Positions 11,956 to 23,999 of a stretch of 64,000 nt of DNA are shown here, piece after piece. Under the pieces are notes generated by a model that saw nothing but the letters and a program-made list of their open reading frames with translations, was not told where the DNA came from and searched no databases. The stretch's first letter is position 1. The number at the start of each line of letters is the position of its first letter. A program made the translations under genes and the position numbers. This DNA comes from Aselliscus stoliczkanus (lineage: Eukaryota > Chordata > Mammalia > Chiroptera > Hipposideridae), in assembly GCA_033961575.1 (NCBI GenBank), contig CM066736.1, positions 84,964,852-85,028,851 of the forward strand. The letters are read 5' to 3'.

Positions 11956-12339
11956 AAAAAAAATCATGCTGATACCTCTAATTCCAATTCAATACCACAA
12001 GGTTATTCCTTGCCTTCCTCCACCCAAATTTGTATCTCCTTTCTTTCACATGAGAGCCTTAGCCCTCAACAGTATCAATACATTTCCTCATTCGCTGAAT
12101 CCTAAAATGCATACAAAAATAACTTCAGAATCCTACACTCACCACCACCACCAAGAAACAGTAAATAAATAAATATACAATGAATAAAGTTAGTAAAGTA
12201 AGGTTCAAGGTTTCATTGAATTTCCCTTTGTTTTCATATTAGGGATATGAAATGAAAATACCTTCCCCAAATTAACTGAATTAATGTTTTCACTTTCTCC
12301 TGTGTGGTTATGTTCTCCATTTGATAAACAGTACATCTT
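11956..12339. other. Intronic DNA, unassigned
   Basis: No gene or known repeat recognised. Contains ACCACCACCACC near 12141. Confidence 0.45.
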
Positions 12340-13400
12340 TTAAGATTTTATTTTTTTTAGTTTTAGGTTCACAGGAAAATTGAGCAGGAGAGACAGACAT
12401 TTCCCATAAGCCCCTGTCCCCCACATGCAGAGCCTCCCCATTATCAGCACCCCCAGCACAGCGGTACACTTGTTACAACTGAACCTACACGGACACATCA
12501 TTAGTACTCGTGTCTACCATTATAGGATCATACCGAATAGTTTCCCTGCTCTAAAAATCCTCTGTGCTCTGCCTATTTATCTCTCCCGCTCTGCTAACAA
12601 CTCCTGGCAACCACTGATCTTTTTACTGTCTCCATAGTTTTGCCTTTTCCAGAATGTCATACACTGGGAATCATACAGTAAGTAGCCTTTTCAGACTGGC
12701 TTCTTTCATTAGAAATATGCATTTAAAGTTCTTCCTTGTTGTTTTCATGGCTTACTAGCTCGCTTCTTTTTGGAGCTGAATAATATTCCATTGTTTGGAG
12801 GTACTCTAGTTTATTTATCCATTCACCTACTGAAGGACATCTTGATTGCTTCCAGTTTTGGGCATTATGAAAAAAGTTTCTATAAATATCTGTGTGCAGG
12901 TTTTTGTGTCCACATGTTTTCAACTTTTTTAGATAAGCCCCAAAGAGTGTGACTGTTGGGTCACATGGTAAGAATATGTTTAGTTTTGTAAGAAACTGCC
13001 ACACTCTCTTCCCATGTGGCTGTACCATTTTCCAAGGCAAGTTCCTGTTGCTCCACCTCCTCACCAGCATCTGGTGGTGTCAGTGTTCTGGATTTTGGCC
13101 ATTTTAACAGACGTATAATGGAATCTCATTGTTATTTTAATCTGCATTTTTTCTGATGACATATGATGTGGGGGCATCTTTTTATATGATTTGCCATCTG
13201 TCTATCTTCTTTAGTGAGGTGTCTGTTAAGGTCTTTGGCCCATTTTTAAATCAAGTTTTTCTTTCCTTATTGTTGAGTTTTACATTTACATTTTATATGC
13301 AAAGAGTTCTTTCCATATTTTGGATAACAATCCTTTCTTTATCAGATGTGTCTTTTACCATTTGTTTTCCTTTGTATTCAATTTTAGGGTCCCTCTTCCT
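12340..13400 (-). mobile_element. LINE-1 3' part, antisense
   Basis: Reverse complement of L1 ORF2 C-terminus and 3' UTR. Plus-strand landmarks are GGTTCACAGGAAAATTGAGC, TGAATAATATTCCATTGTTT and GGGTCACATGGTAAGAATAT. A 115-codon minus-strand frame (12723-13070) retains recognisable ORF2 tail residues (NKLEYLQTMEYYSAPKR) but is a fragment. Confidence 0.85.
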
Positions 13401-13634
13401 AATTTCCCCAACACCTGTTCTGGTTGTTCTAATTATATTTTTTGAATATGTAAAATTGTAACATGATTCCAAAAATAAAAATAATACAAAAAGATATACT
13501 CAGAAAAGTGTTACTCCCTCCTCTATCCTTTCTATACACCCCTTGTGGTAACCAACTTCATTATTTTCCAGTTCATCCTTTCTATTGCTAAGAAATTAAG
13601 GCTGCATTAAATGTATTGAATATTTAATAAGGGC
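13401..13634. other. Intronic DNA, unassigned
   Basis: Short stretch between L1 fragments. Nothing supported. Confidence 0.4.
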
Positions 13635-14060
13635 TATTTAAGAAAGGCAGAGAAACAAGAGAATGAAAATGAGATAAAGAAATAAAAAGGGTCAAAGACA
13701 AAGTGATTGAAATGGAAGACAGGCAAAAAAGATTTAATATGCTTATAACTGGAATACCTGAAAAAGAAAAACAAAATAACAAAAAAGAACTTAAATTTAA
13801 AACTGCAATTCAAGAAGACTTTTTGGAAATGAAAGACCAGAATCTACAAAGGTCCATTTTTTGCCTCATAAACCTCAACTCTGACATGTAGCCCAACAAA
13901 ACTACTGGATTTTAAAAATTAAAAAGTCCTCAAAGCTCTGGGGAGAAAGACCAGATTACTGACAAGGGCAAGGAACTTAGGCTGGTTTTAGACCTCATCA
14001 GTAACATACAAAGTAAAGCATCACTGGAGCAGCATTTTATAATTAGTTATGGGGGAAGAA
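13635..14060 (+). mobile_element. L1/HAL1-like ORF1 fragment
   Basis: A 62-codon frame at 13703-13891 reads ...FNMLITGIPEKEKQNNKKEL..., resembling the RNA-recognition segment of L1/HAL1 ORF1 (xxGIPE). Downstream sequence is degraded. Whether L1 or HAL1 is unresolved. Confidence 0.55.
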
Positions 14061-15444
14061 TGTCCATGAGCCAAAAGGTTTAGATTCTCATTTTCTGTTC
14101 TCTTTTTACACTAGCTTTGTAAGGATGTAGACTGCATTTTTGGTCCATTTTGTGAAAAAGGGTAAAGATTTGGATAGCTTAAAAACTGTAATTCAAGACT
14201 GCCCCCTTCTGTCAAAACAGTAAAGTTCAATGTCCTTTTTCATATACACACATTCATTTATTCCAGGGGGGAGGGGGGAGGGTTGTAGGGAAAGGGTCTG
14301 ATATGTTTTGTGGTTCTTTTGTTTCAGTAGGATCATAATTCCTCTCTCTAAACTTCCTTCTTTCTCTTCACTAACACATTTCCAAAACGTACCTCTCCCT
14401 TCCTATTTATCCCTTTCCCAGAAGTGAAACCTTTCCCAGACTACCATCATCGGTCTCACATACTTTCAATCCTTTACCTTTAGCTAGTACTCTATCAGGC
14501 CCTAGAATGTTTTCAGGAATTTTATATTTATTGTGAAGCTTTCTTTTTCTATCAAGGTTTTTGTCACATACAGGCCCTCAACTCGTCTCTCCTCTTTTCC
14601 ATGTAGTTTTTAAAACCTCCCGTCTAAAATATCAAACATAGTTCTGTTGGAATTTGGTGTTTATTTCTTATTTAAAAACAATTTGAAGTTCATAGTATTG
14701 TTTTTCTCCTAGTAAGAGTGAAAGTGTGGGTTAAGTATGGTTTTATTTCCGTTCCTTCTTAACCTGTCCCTTTTTATTCTCATTGTTATTACTGATTGTG
14801 ATTTATTGGCATTTTATAAACATTGTTAAAACACCCCAGGAAATAAAGGAAAGGGCTAAGTTTGTGGATAAGTCTTTCTTTTGAAGATAAATCAAGTAAC
14901 TTTCTTAAAACACCATACATAGAGAAACAGATTCAGAAATCAAAGTCTCTCATATCTAAAGACTAATCTAGTTGTGGTAGAATCTGCTATGATACACTAT
15001 AGATTACAGTTTTGTGGTAATTAGAAGTCCTTACTGCCAATGTGTAAATAATATCTACCTTGAGCTAAAATAAAAAAAATTGTGTTTAGTTTAGAAAGTT
15101 TTATAAAGAAACAACTAGAATCCACTTTCTTGGCTATTTTTCTCTTATGGTGATAATGCAAGAACATGACGGAGTGATTCTCCCATCTTAGACTCTGGTA
15201 AAATTCATTCATCCATCTATGCAATATTTATTGAGGACCACTAAACTGCTAAATAAAAGGGATACAATGGTAATAACTAAGACACACTCCCTGCTTCACA
15301 GAAAGTATTATAGAAGACTATGAGGAAGTGCACGAGGTTAGATGCAGTACAGTGCTCTTCACAAAATGCCTAAAAATAGGTACACCGTACTATATCTATA
15401 CTTTACCAATACATATATATGTAGTATAAATTAAAAAACATGAA
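14061..15444. other. Intronic DNA, mostly unassigned
   Basis: About 15195-15370 resembles reversed L2 3' sequence (GCAATATTTATTGAGGACCA). No gene signal elsewhere. A G-rich GGGGGGAGGGGGGAGGG run lies at about 14266-14282. Confidence 0.45.
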
Positions 15445-15600
15445 GGGCCAGCCGAGTAGCTCAGTTGGTTAAGACGTCGCTCAAGAGTGCGAGCTGAGCT
15501 CTGAGCAACGGTGGTTCGATGCCAGCCTGAGCTGAGTTGCCATTGAGCTGCCAACAGGTGGCAGGATGGCTCAGCTAAAAAAAAAAAAAAAAAAAAAAAA
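15445..15600 (+). mobile_element. SINE type C with poly(A)
   Basis: Head GGGCCAGCCGAGTAGCTCAG, B-box-like GGTTCGATGCC, body CTGCCAACAGGTGGCAGGAT, then about 24 A. A second tRNA-derived family distinct from type A, sharing the GGGCC(A/G)GCCGAG start. Confidence 0.85.
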
Positions 15601-16062
15601 GTAGGAAAAAAAAGAAAAACCATGAGAAAAGGATAATCAAATTCAGTATAGAGGTTAACTCTGGGAGGGTGAGCTGGGAGAATGACGGGAATAAAATCAG
15701 GTAGAAAAACAAAGGGAGCTTCAATTTAATCTATAGTTTGCAGTATATTTCGTTAAAATAGAAAAAGTAAGGTCTGAAATAAATATTGCAAACTGCTAAG
15801 ATTAACAAAGCTCGGTGATCAGATACATGGATGTATCTGTTGTATTACCTCTATTCTTTTCAGTATGCTTGAAGTATTTGGGATTTTAAAAAAAATTTTA
15901 TTCGAAATGCAATTCAATTTATTGGTAAGGTTTGCGGAGTTTTAATTTAGAAATTTCAGAATATGTTTAAGTTGTATAATAACATGAAATTGAGAACCAA
16001 TTTTAGGAATGAATGAGAAAAACAGCCTAAATACAGCATTTTTTAGATGAAGTGTTATACAT
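15601..16062. other. Intronic DNA left of exon 2
   Basis: Unique-looking sequence, no repeat or gene recognised. Confidence 0.5.
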
Positions 16063-16068
16063 ACATAC

Positions 16069-16179
16069 CTGTAAGTGCTAAATAAGAAGCAATGTACCGC
16101 TTTTCCAGTCCATCTCTGACACTCTGAATTGCACCAAAAATTGGAGGTATAATCATAATCAGGTTACTCACTGTATTCC
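16069..16179 (-). CDS. ACER3: ACER3 coding exon 2 (first transmembrane region)
   Basis: A 111-nt exon coding for about 36 residues beginning NTVSNLIMII and ending ASYLALT, matching ACER3 residues about 36-71. The hydrophobic stretch through IMIIPPIFGAI is the first membrane helix, and the following SVRDGLEKRY is the polar loop. The acceptor is AG at 16181-16180, preceded on the minus strand by a pyrimidine-rich run and a plausible branch sequence (CCTAAT about 27 nt upstream). The donor is GTATGT at 16068-16063. Entry and exit are both phase 1, so the exon is symmetric and could be skipped without a frameshift, though this would delete the first helix. One conservative difference from human (Ile for Met after PP) is visible. 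The remaining exons lie left of the window. Confidence 0.95.
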
Positions 16180-16269
16180 CTATGGAAGTAAAACATGAGA
16201 AGACAATTAGGTTAATCAGTACTACTTTAAATAAAGATATAGGCACTCGGCTCTTAACAAAAATTAAGT

Positions 16270-19200
16270 AAGTTATTTCTCAGAAAGATGGTGGAAAGAT
16301 ACTTAAAAGGTTCTAAATGAAAATTCTCTACTCAACAAAAATTTCTTACAAGAATCCAAGTAAAAATAAAGAAACCTTCAGACAACTGAAACTAAAAATT
16401 TTCAACCTGAACATCCACTAAAGGATGACAAGATAAATACAGGTAAAAAGGAAAATTATTTCAGAAAGTACCTCAGAGATACAGCAGAAAATGAGTTGGA
16501 CAAGGCTGCCTACCTCAATGCTATTTACTGAAAGGGGTGGTCCATGGATATACAGTATGACAAGATAAATACAGGATTGAGCTAATTTTGTCTATTAAAT
16601 CAAAGAGCAACAAATCAGGGTTTGCATTTGGCATATCTTCTTAAAATTTCATTTTTGTGGCAATGTTTTTAGTTTCTAGAAAACATGAAAGCAATGAATC
16701 TTAAATCTGATCTTTGTTCTTGTCTTTACAAAGACAAAGCTCAAACATGAATAGCAAAAGAACAATAAAAACTCCAACAGCAGCAGTAAATAGTAAAATG
16801 GGGCAAGAAATGGCTAAACTACTTTATAAATTGATTCTGAGTAGAATAAAGAGGCATGATACATTCAAAATTCCAAATAAATGATTTTCAACATAGGCGA
16901 GCTGATCAAGACAAATACCAGTTAATGGATATATGAACACTCTACCCTACAACAACAGCATATACATTCTTCTCCAATGCCCATGGAACATTTTCCAGGG
17001 TAGGTCATATATTAAGCCATAAATTAATTCTTAATAGATTTTAGAAGATAGATATATAAAGTATCCTCTCCAACCACAAAATAATAAAGTTACAAATAAC
17101 AGAAGGAAAACTGGAAAATTTCACAAATTTGTGGAAATTAAATAACACATTCTTAAACAACCAATGGATCAAAGAAGAAAAATCACAGGGAAATTAGAAA
17201 ATCCCTAGAGATGAATTAAAATGAATACACAACATACCAAAATTAAAGGTATGCAGCAAAAGCAGTGCAAAAGGGAAAATTTATAGCTATCCACACTTAC
17301 ATTAAAAAAACTTCCCAACACAGAAAAGCTGAGGACAGGTGGTTTTACTGGTGAATTCTACCAAAGATTTAAAAAAGAATTAACACCAAACCTCAAATTC
17401 TGCCAAAAAATAGAAGAGGAGGGAGAGGATAATATCAAACTCATTTTATAAGCCCAGCATTACCCTGATAAGCCAGATAAGGATACTACAAGAAAAGAAA
17501 ATTACAGACCAATATCCTCAATAAATATATATGCAAAATTCTCAACAAAATATTAGCATTTTGAATTCAATAGCATAATAAAAGGATTATACACCATGAT
17601 CAAGTGGTATTCAGCCCTGTGATACAAGAATGGTTCAACATATGCAAATCAACAAATGTGATATACCACATTAATAAAAGATAAAATTCATATCGCCTCA
17701 ATAGATGCAGAAAAAGCATCTGACAAAATACAACATCCTTTTGTGACAAAAACACTCAACAAATTGGATATATAAAGAATACACCTAACACAGCAAAGGC
17801 CACCTATGACAAACCCACAGCCAATATCATACTTAAGAGTGAAAGGTTGAAAACTTTTCCCTCTAAGATTAGGAACAAGACAAGGGGTTACTTCACCACT
17901 CCTATTCAACATAATACTGGAAATCCTAGCCAGATCAATTGTGCAAGAAAAAAAATAAAAAGCATCCAAATAGGAAACAAAGAAGTAAAATTGTCTTTGT
18001 TTGCAGATGATATGATCTCTTATATAGAAAATCCTGATTCCAACAAAAACCTGCTAGAACTAATTAAATTCAGTAAAGCTGTAGGATATGAAATCAACAT
18101 ATAGAAAACAGCTATGTTTCTATACAATAACAACAAAACATCTGAAAAAGGAATAAAGAAAATAATTCCATTAACAATTCATCAAAATCAATAAAATACA
18201 AGGAGGTGAAAGATCTGTACACTGAACACTACAAGGCTTTAATATCCTATGTTAATAGACTGGAAGACTTAATATTGTTAAATTGTCCATACCACCCAAA
18301 GCCATCTACAGATTCAATGAAATCCCTTATATAAACTGCAAAGGCATTTTTCACAGAAATAGTAAAAAACAATCCTAAAATTTATATGAAGCCACAAAAG
18401 AGCCTGAATAGCCAAAGAAATCCTGCGAAAGAAGAACAAAGCCTGGGCCTTACAACTTCCTGATTTCAAACTATACTACAAAGCTATAGTAATCAAACAG
18501 TATGGTATTGGCATAAAAACAGATGCATACACCACTGGAACAAAATCAAGAGCCCAGAAATAAACCACCACATGCATATATAGTCAACTAATATTTGACA
18601 AGGGAGCCAAAAACAGTCAATGAGGGAAGGATAGTCTCTTCAATAAATGGTCTTGGGAAAGCAGGATAACTAAAAAAATAAAATTGGACCTCTATCTTAC
18701 ACTACTTATAAAAATGAACTTAAAATAGATTAGAGACTTAAGCATTAGACCTGAAACTGTAAAACTCCTAGAAGAAAATACAGTAATACACTGGTTTGCG
18801 AGCATAATTCACTCTGGAAACAAATTACTCATATTGCAAGACAACGCTCATTTATCATGTTAAAATGTATTTAAAATGTTTGCTTGTCTTGCAGAACACT
18901 CACAAACCATGTTACTCACAATCCAAGGTTTTACTGTATAGGGAAAAAGCTCCTTAACATTGGTCTTGGCAATAATTTTTTGGATATAATACCAAAAGCA
19001 CAGGCAACAAAAGCAAATAAATAAGTGGGTCTATACCACACTAAAAAGCTTTTGCATATTAAAAGAAACAATCAACAAAATGAAAAGGCAACCTACCAAA
19101 TGGGAGAAAACATTTGCAAATTATATATCTGATAAGAGGGGTTAATATTCAAAATATATCAAGAACTCATAGAAGTAATTATTTAAAAAAGCTATCTGAT

Positions 19201-19928
19201 TAAAAAATGGGCAGAGAATCTGAATAGACATTTTTCCAAAGGAGACAGATGACCAACAGGTACATGAAAAGATGCTCTGCATTTCTAATCATCAGGGAAA
19301 TGCAAATCAAAAGCACAATGGGATATCCCCTCACACTCAGGATGGCTATCATCAAAAAGACAAGAGATAATGACTGTTGATTAGGGTGTGGAGAAAAGGG
19401 AACCCTTTTGCACTGCTGGTGAGAATGTAAATTGGTACAGCCACTACGGAAAACAGTATGGAGGCTCCTCAAAGAATTAAAAATGGAAATACCATACAAT
19501 CCAGCAATCCCACTTCTTCGTATATATCTAAAGGAAATAATAACAGGAGCTCAAAGAGATATCTGCACCCCCATATACATTGCAGCATTATTCACAATAG
19601 ACAAGACATTGAAACAACTAAGGGTCCATAAATGCATGAATGGATAAAGAAGATGTTATATATACATAAAACGGAATATTATTCAGCCATGAGAAAGAAG
19701 GAAATCTTGCAACAACTTAGATGAATCTGATAGAATTATGTCGGACAGAGAAAGACAAATATCGCATAATATCAAGTATATGCGGAATCTATTATTAAAA
19801 AGCGAAATTCAGAGAAACAGAGAATAGAGTGGTGATTACCAGGGGATGGGAATGGGGAAAATGGGGAAATACTGGTCAAAAGGTACAAACTTCCAGTTAT
19901 ATGATTAACAAGTTCTGAAGATCTAATG
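16270..19928 (+). mobile_element. Old 5'-truncated LINE-1 (ORF2 and 3' UTR)
   Basis: Degraded ORF2 in the sense direction. Landmarks are the endonuclease end at about 16900-17050, reverse-transcriptase fragment with FADDM at about 17990-18020, the C-terminal domain near 19380-19650, and 3' UTR GTACAAACTTCCAGTTATAT with AAGTTCTGAAGATCTAATGT, typical of old mammalian L1. Many stops and frameshifts. The left edge is uncertain. Interrupted on the right by a mariner element. Confidence 0.85.
17847..18104 (+). pseudogene. L1 ORF2 reverse-transcriptase fragment
   Basis: Residual 85-codon frame containing LSLFADDMISYIEN, the RT catalytic loop of L1 ORF2 (FADD). Flanked by stops, not functional. Confidence 0.85.
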
Positions 19929-19930
19929 TA

Positions 19931-20617
19931 TGATGGTCAGACAATTAACTTCATGAACTCATCCTAGAAAAATGAGACTACATGCCTCATTGCTGACTAT
20001 CACATCACTATGGTCACCTTCGAAGAACTCCCCTTGGGAAGCTATGCACCAATGCCAGTGCCTTCAAGACAATTTTGGAACTCTTTTTCTGGAATGGCCA
20101 TCATAGCTGTCATCATAGTGTCCTTGATGTCCTAAATGTCATCAAAATGTCTTCCTTTCAGAGCCGGCCGAGTGGCGCGGTGGTTAAGAGCTGGCTTGGG
20201 ACGACAGCAGCCCCGGTACGGATCCCACATATAAGGGCCGATGACACTGCCCTCAAAAAAAAAAGAAGTCTTCCTTTCAATATTTCCTTTATCTTCAGGT
20301 AAAGAAAGAGGTCATTGGGAGCCAGATCAACTGAATAGGGAGGGTGTTCCAATACAGCTACTTGTTTACTGGCTGAAAACTCCCTCACAGACAGTGCCGT
20401 GTGAGCTGGTGCATTGTCGTGATGCAAGAGCCATGAATTGTTGGTGAAAAGTTCAGGTCGTTTAACTTTTTCACGCAGCCTTTTCAGCACTTCCAAACAG
20501 TAAACTTGGTTAGCTGTTTGTCCAGTTGGTACAAATTCATAATGAATAATCCCTCTGATATCAAAAAAAGTTAGCAACATCGTTGCTACAAGTTTGGAAC
20601 TTAATTGTCCGACCACA
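19931..20617 (-). mobile_element. mariner deletion derivative, copy 1
   Basis: TA target duplication (19929-19930; 20618-20619). Inverted ends are TGATGGTCAGACAATTAA at the left and, read from the right, TGTGGTCGGACAATTAAGTT. On the minus strand a transposase C-terminal half follows the terminal repeat directly: DIRGIIHYEFVPTGQT, HHDNAPAHTA, YSVDLAPNDLF. The two Asp (DNAPAH and the D of APND) have 34 residues between them, the mariner D34D spacing. The N-terminal DNA-binding half and the first catalytic Asp are absent. A SINE is nested within it. Without the SINE and its duplication the length is about 568 bp, against about 1.3 kb for a full mariner. Confidence 0.92.
20161..20267 (+). mobile_element. 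SINE type A-short nested in mariner copy 1
   Basis: Perfect 12-bp target duplication GTCTTCCTTTCA at 20149-20160 and 20268-20279. Younger than the mariner. Confidence 0.93.
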
Positions 20618-20621
20618 TAAT

Positions 20622-20624
20622 TAC

Positions 20625-20683
<59 letters not shown>

Positions 20684-20880
20684 ACGTGCGTGTGTGGTGA
20701 GAACACTTAAAATCTACTCTCTTAGCAACTTTTACATATGTCATACATTATTATTAGCTATAATTACCATGCTATACGCATATTTCACTCAGTATAAGTC
20801 CCTGTAGGTCCACCCATGTTAGCACAAGTGGCAAGATTTCATTCTGGCTGAGTATATTCCATTGTAGAGTTTTATAGGAT
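20622..20880 (-). mobile_element. Old LINE-1 3' fragment with (TG)n
   Basis: A (TG)n tract (about 20624-20695, with GCGCACGTGCGTG at its right end) continues into GTGAGAACACTTAAAATCTA, which is reversed old L1 3' UTR, then CCACCCATGTTAGCACAAGT. The microsatellite probably arose from the CA tract in that UTR. Opposite in orientation to the L1 left of the mariner. Confidence 0.65.
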
Positions 20881-22389
20881 AACAGACATGCTCTTTTTAA
20901 AGAACAAGTATTAAATGCATCTTAACAAAAGAAAGTAAAACTGAATATGAAACCAACTAAAAAGTTAGAGTCCTGATCTTTACACGTTTCATTTTTATAC
21001 CAATGCATCTTTGCTGTGAAATATCAAGAAATTCACACTCCTAAATTTCCTCCCACCTCCCTTTCCCTACTTATTAATTTTTAGAAGTCATTTCCACATT
21101 GTCAAGGATTATAATTTCACATTGTCAGGGATTTATGTTTAGTTCTACAAATCACATTTTCCATCCTTGCCCTCCACTGACAAAGTTTAATATCCTGCCA
21201 GCTAGCAAAGGAAACATTTAAAGGGCCCGGGTCCATTTTCACAGAGCACGCAACTAATAGTGAATTTGCAGCTGAGAGGTAATAAATTAATAACTAGCAC
21301 AATTATAACACTATGTCTTCACCAATCATGGGTGGGCAAAACTATGGCTGGTGAGGGTTCCGCAAGCAACAAAATGATAAGAATGGGTGTTTTAAGATGG
21401 TGAAATAATGGATTTTTCCTCTTCTTTTTTACCATATTTTCTACAATGTGGTTATAGTTTTTATAATTTTAAGTTAAAATATTAATAAAATAAATGAATG
21501 ATAGAAAATAAAGGCTAAATTACTTCTACAGGAGTTTAATTGGGCTTGGAATGCTCCCAGAAAAGTCAATAAAACAGTTTTTTTTGGGAAATAAAAACTA
21601 GAGATTCAATCATATATTTCATAATAATGCACTAAAACATTGAAGTAAGAAAGTCTTTTTTTTCTTCCTAGAAGGGAATCTTGTTTGGATGTAGACTTAA
21701 AGTATTTTTTAAAATTAAAACTATGATATTTTTATACTACAAACACAATCCTTTTGTATTCTCCCTTAAATACAAATTATAGGTGATGTTGACAATACAC
21801 CAATAACTTTAAGATTTCTTAATAGGTAAAGTTCATCTTTTTCAAGCAAAAAAAAAAAAACTCCTCAAACATCAAAAGTATAGGAAAGAAAGTCAAGCAG
21901 AAAAGGCAATGTGCAAGAGAGTAATTTGAAACAACTCTGAATGGAGGACACAGAAGAAAAACGTTTGCCTCAGCACGACAGCAGGTGGAGCCAGTGTGCT
22001 CAACAGTCTTAACAGTTCTCCCAACTTTGACAGAACACAGCCCTGAGGCAACAGGTAGACGACTTAGAGCTCAGTTGTATTTACAATTGTATAACCACCA
22101 CCCAGAGCTAAAGATGAAAAAACAGAAGGTTCAAATCCTGATGAAGTTAAAAGTATGACCTATTACTGCTTCATTGCCACAGTGAGGAGTCCTCCTGCAC
22201 AGAGTGCAAATGAGCCGAAGGAAAGCAGGAACTGGTTTGAGTCCAGCACTTTCCCCAATGCATTTTGCCCAATAGTTTACTGTATATGCAAATGTTCAAA
22301 TAATGTTAAAGATCCCAGAACTTCAGGGACTTCGGAGCTAGAAGAAGACAGGGAAATCATCTAACTTAATCTCCTCAGTTCATAGTAGG
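20881..22389. other. Intronic DNA, unassigned
   Basis: No gene or clear repeat over about 1.5 kb. An A-run at about 21847 and a T-run at about 21660. Confidence 0.5.
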
Positions 22390-22500
22390 CAACATTTTGT
22401 TCAGACCTACTACCACTTTCCAGTTGGGTGAACTTGGGCCACTTATTTATGTTTAAGTCTTACTTTCCTGACCTGTAAAATGGGAAACAATCATATTAAA
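22390..22500 (+). repeat. MIR SINE fragment
   Basis: TTGGGTGAACTTGGGCCACT, then TTTCCTGACCTGTAAAATGG, which are MIR core blocks. Confidence 0.7.
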
Positions 22501-22770
22501 TTATTTAAATAAATATGATGAGAACAATAAATATGACCAAATAATGCATATAAAGATCATTTCTGATATGAGAAAGATCTATTGAACATTATACAGGAAC
22601 TTCCATAATTCTGTCATGTTAAGAATTAAGTCCTGCCTGGGAAAAGTTCTTATGCTTGGAACAGCTCAAGTACAACTGTCAACATGGGAGAAAGTTTGCC
22701 TTCTCATCCTGACCAGTAACAAAGCAAGTTGTAGGGTACTCTGGTTCGCCCACAATCAAAAACAAAACAA

Positions 22771-22876
22771 GGGCCAGCCGATTGGCGCGGTGGTTAAGCG
22801 CTGGCTTGGGAAGCCAACGGCCACGGTTTGGGTCCCACATATGAGGGCCAGTGACACTGCCCTCAAAAAAAAAGAA
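22771..22876 (+). mobile_element. SINE type A-short
   Basis: GGGCCAGCCGATTGGCGCGG to GACACTGCCCTC with an A-rich tail. Target duplication AAAAACAAAAC on both sides. Confidence 0.88.
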
Positions 22877-22944
22877 AAAACAAAACATATAAATGCATGT
22901 TCTAGTATTAGGTACTCCTCAGTAGCTTTTAATTAAGACTGATA

Positions 22945-23366
22945 TCAGAATTGGAATACTACTCTGCCATGAGAAAAGGTGAAATAGTGCCATTTGCGAC
23001 AACATGGATGGATCTTGAGATTATTATGCTAAGCGAAATAAATCAGACAGGAAGAGTCGAGGACCATATGATTTCACTGATATGTGGTATGTAAAACTGA
23101 AAACAACAAAAGAACAAGAAAAACAAATGAAGAAACAGAACTCATAGACACAGAGAAAAGCTTAGTGGTTACCAGAGGGTAAGGCGGGGTGGATTGTAGA
23201 TGAGGGTCAAGGGGGTCAAATATATGGTGACGGAAGGAGAACTGACTCTGGATGGTGAGCACACAATGTGATATATAGATGATGTATTATAGAATTGCAC
23301 ACCTTAAATCTACGAAACTTTGCTAACAATTGTCACCCCAATAAACTTTAGTTAAAAAAAAAAAGA
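22945..23366 (+). mobile_element. LINE-1 3' end
   Basis: GGAATACTACTCTGCCATGA, ACAACATGGATGGATCTTGA, ending CAATAAACTTTAGTTAAAAA: the L1 ORF2 tail and 3' UTR, strongly 5'-truncated. Confidence 0.85.
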
Positions 23367-23404
23367 CATATCAGAATAATAACAGGAAACCAGAACAGGT
23401 ACAT

Positions 23405-23999
23405 TAAGTCCTCACTTAATGGCATCAATAGGTTCTTGGAAACGTGATTTTAAGCGAAATGATGTATAAGCAAACCAATTCTACCATGGGCTAATTGATA
23501 GAAACAAGAGTTAAGTTCCTATAGTATATTTCTGGTCACAAAACATCACCAAACATCTATGTAAAGTCCCAAAATATTTCTAATATTAAACACTGAAATA
23601 AATGTAAGCTATACACACATTTAAGAAAAATAAATAAAAACAAGTGAAATAATTCTTTTCCAAACTGCTTATTCCAGTTCAGAGTCACAGGTGGCCAGAG
23701 CCTCTCCCTGCAGCTTAGGGTGCAACGTGGGACCCATCCTGGAGAGGACGCCCTTCCAAACCAGGGCTACTCACACACATACCCACGCTCACTCACACGG
23801 GGACAATATAGACATGCCAGGTAACATTTACATCTTTGGGATGTGAGAGGAAACCAGAGCACCCACAGACACAGACATGGGGCAAACATGCAAATTCCAC
23901 ACAGACAATGGCAGCAGCCTGGAATCAATATTTTTTTCTCATTAACATTATAATGAAACAAATGTTGAGCAATGACATTATTTGAGGACCTGCTGTAAC
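23405..23999. mobile_element. Non-autonomous DNA transposon (Tigger/pogo-like)
   Basis: About 595 bp with inverted ends: TACATTAAGTCCTCACTTAA at the left; the right end read in reverse is TACAGCAGGTCCTCAAATAA. Interior contains TTCTGGTCACAAAACATCAC and CTTTGGGATGTGAGAGGAAA. No transposase frame. Family name uncertain. Confidence 0.7.

Larger units (their letters stand above)
1..16068 (-). other. ACER3: ACER3 intron 2, 5' part
   Basis: Begins with the GTATGT donor after exon 2 and continues leftwards past the window edge. The next exon (in other mammals it continues with VVGMGSWCFH and holds catalytic residues) was not found here, so this intron exceeds 16 kb. It contains only repeats and non-coding DNA. 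Confidence 0.85.

Noticed and set aside
20158..20706. 182-codon minus-strand frame read as a possible domesticated transposase
   Set aside because: It includes (CA)n-derived His-Thr repeats and translated SINE sequence at either end of half a mariner transposase. The DNA-binding domain and one catalytic Asp are missing, so it is not a domesticated gene.
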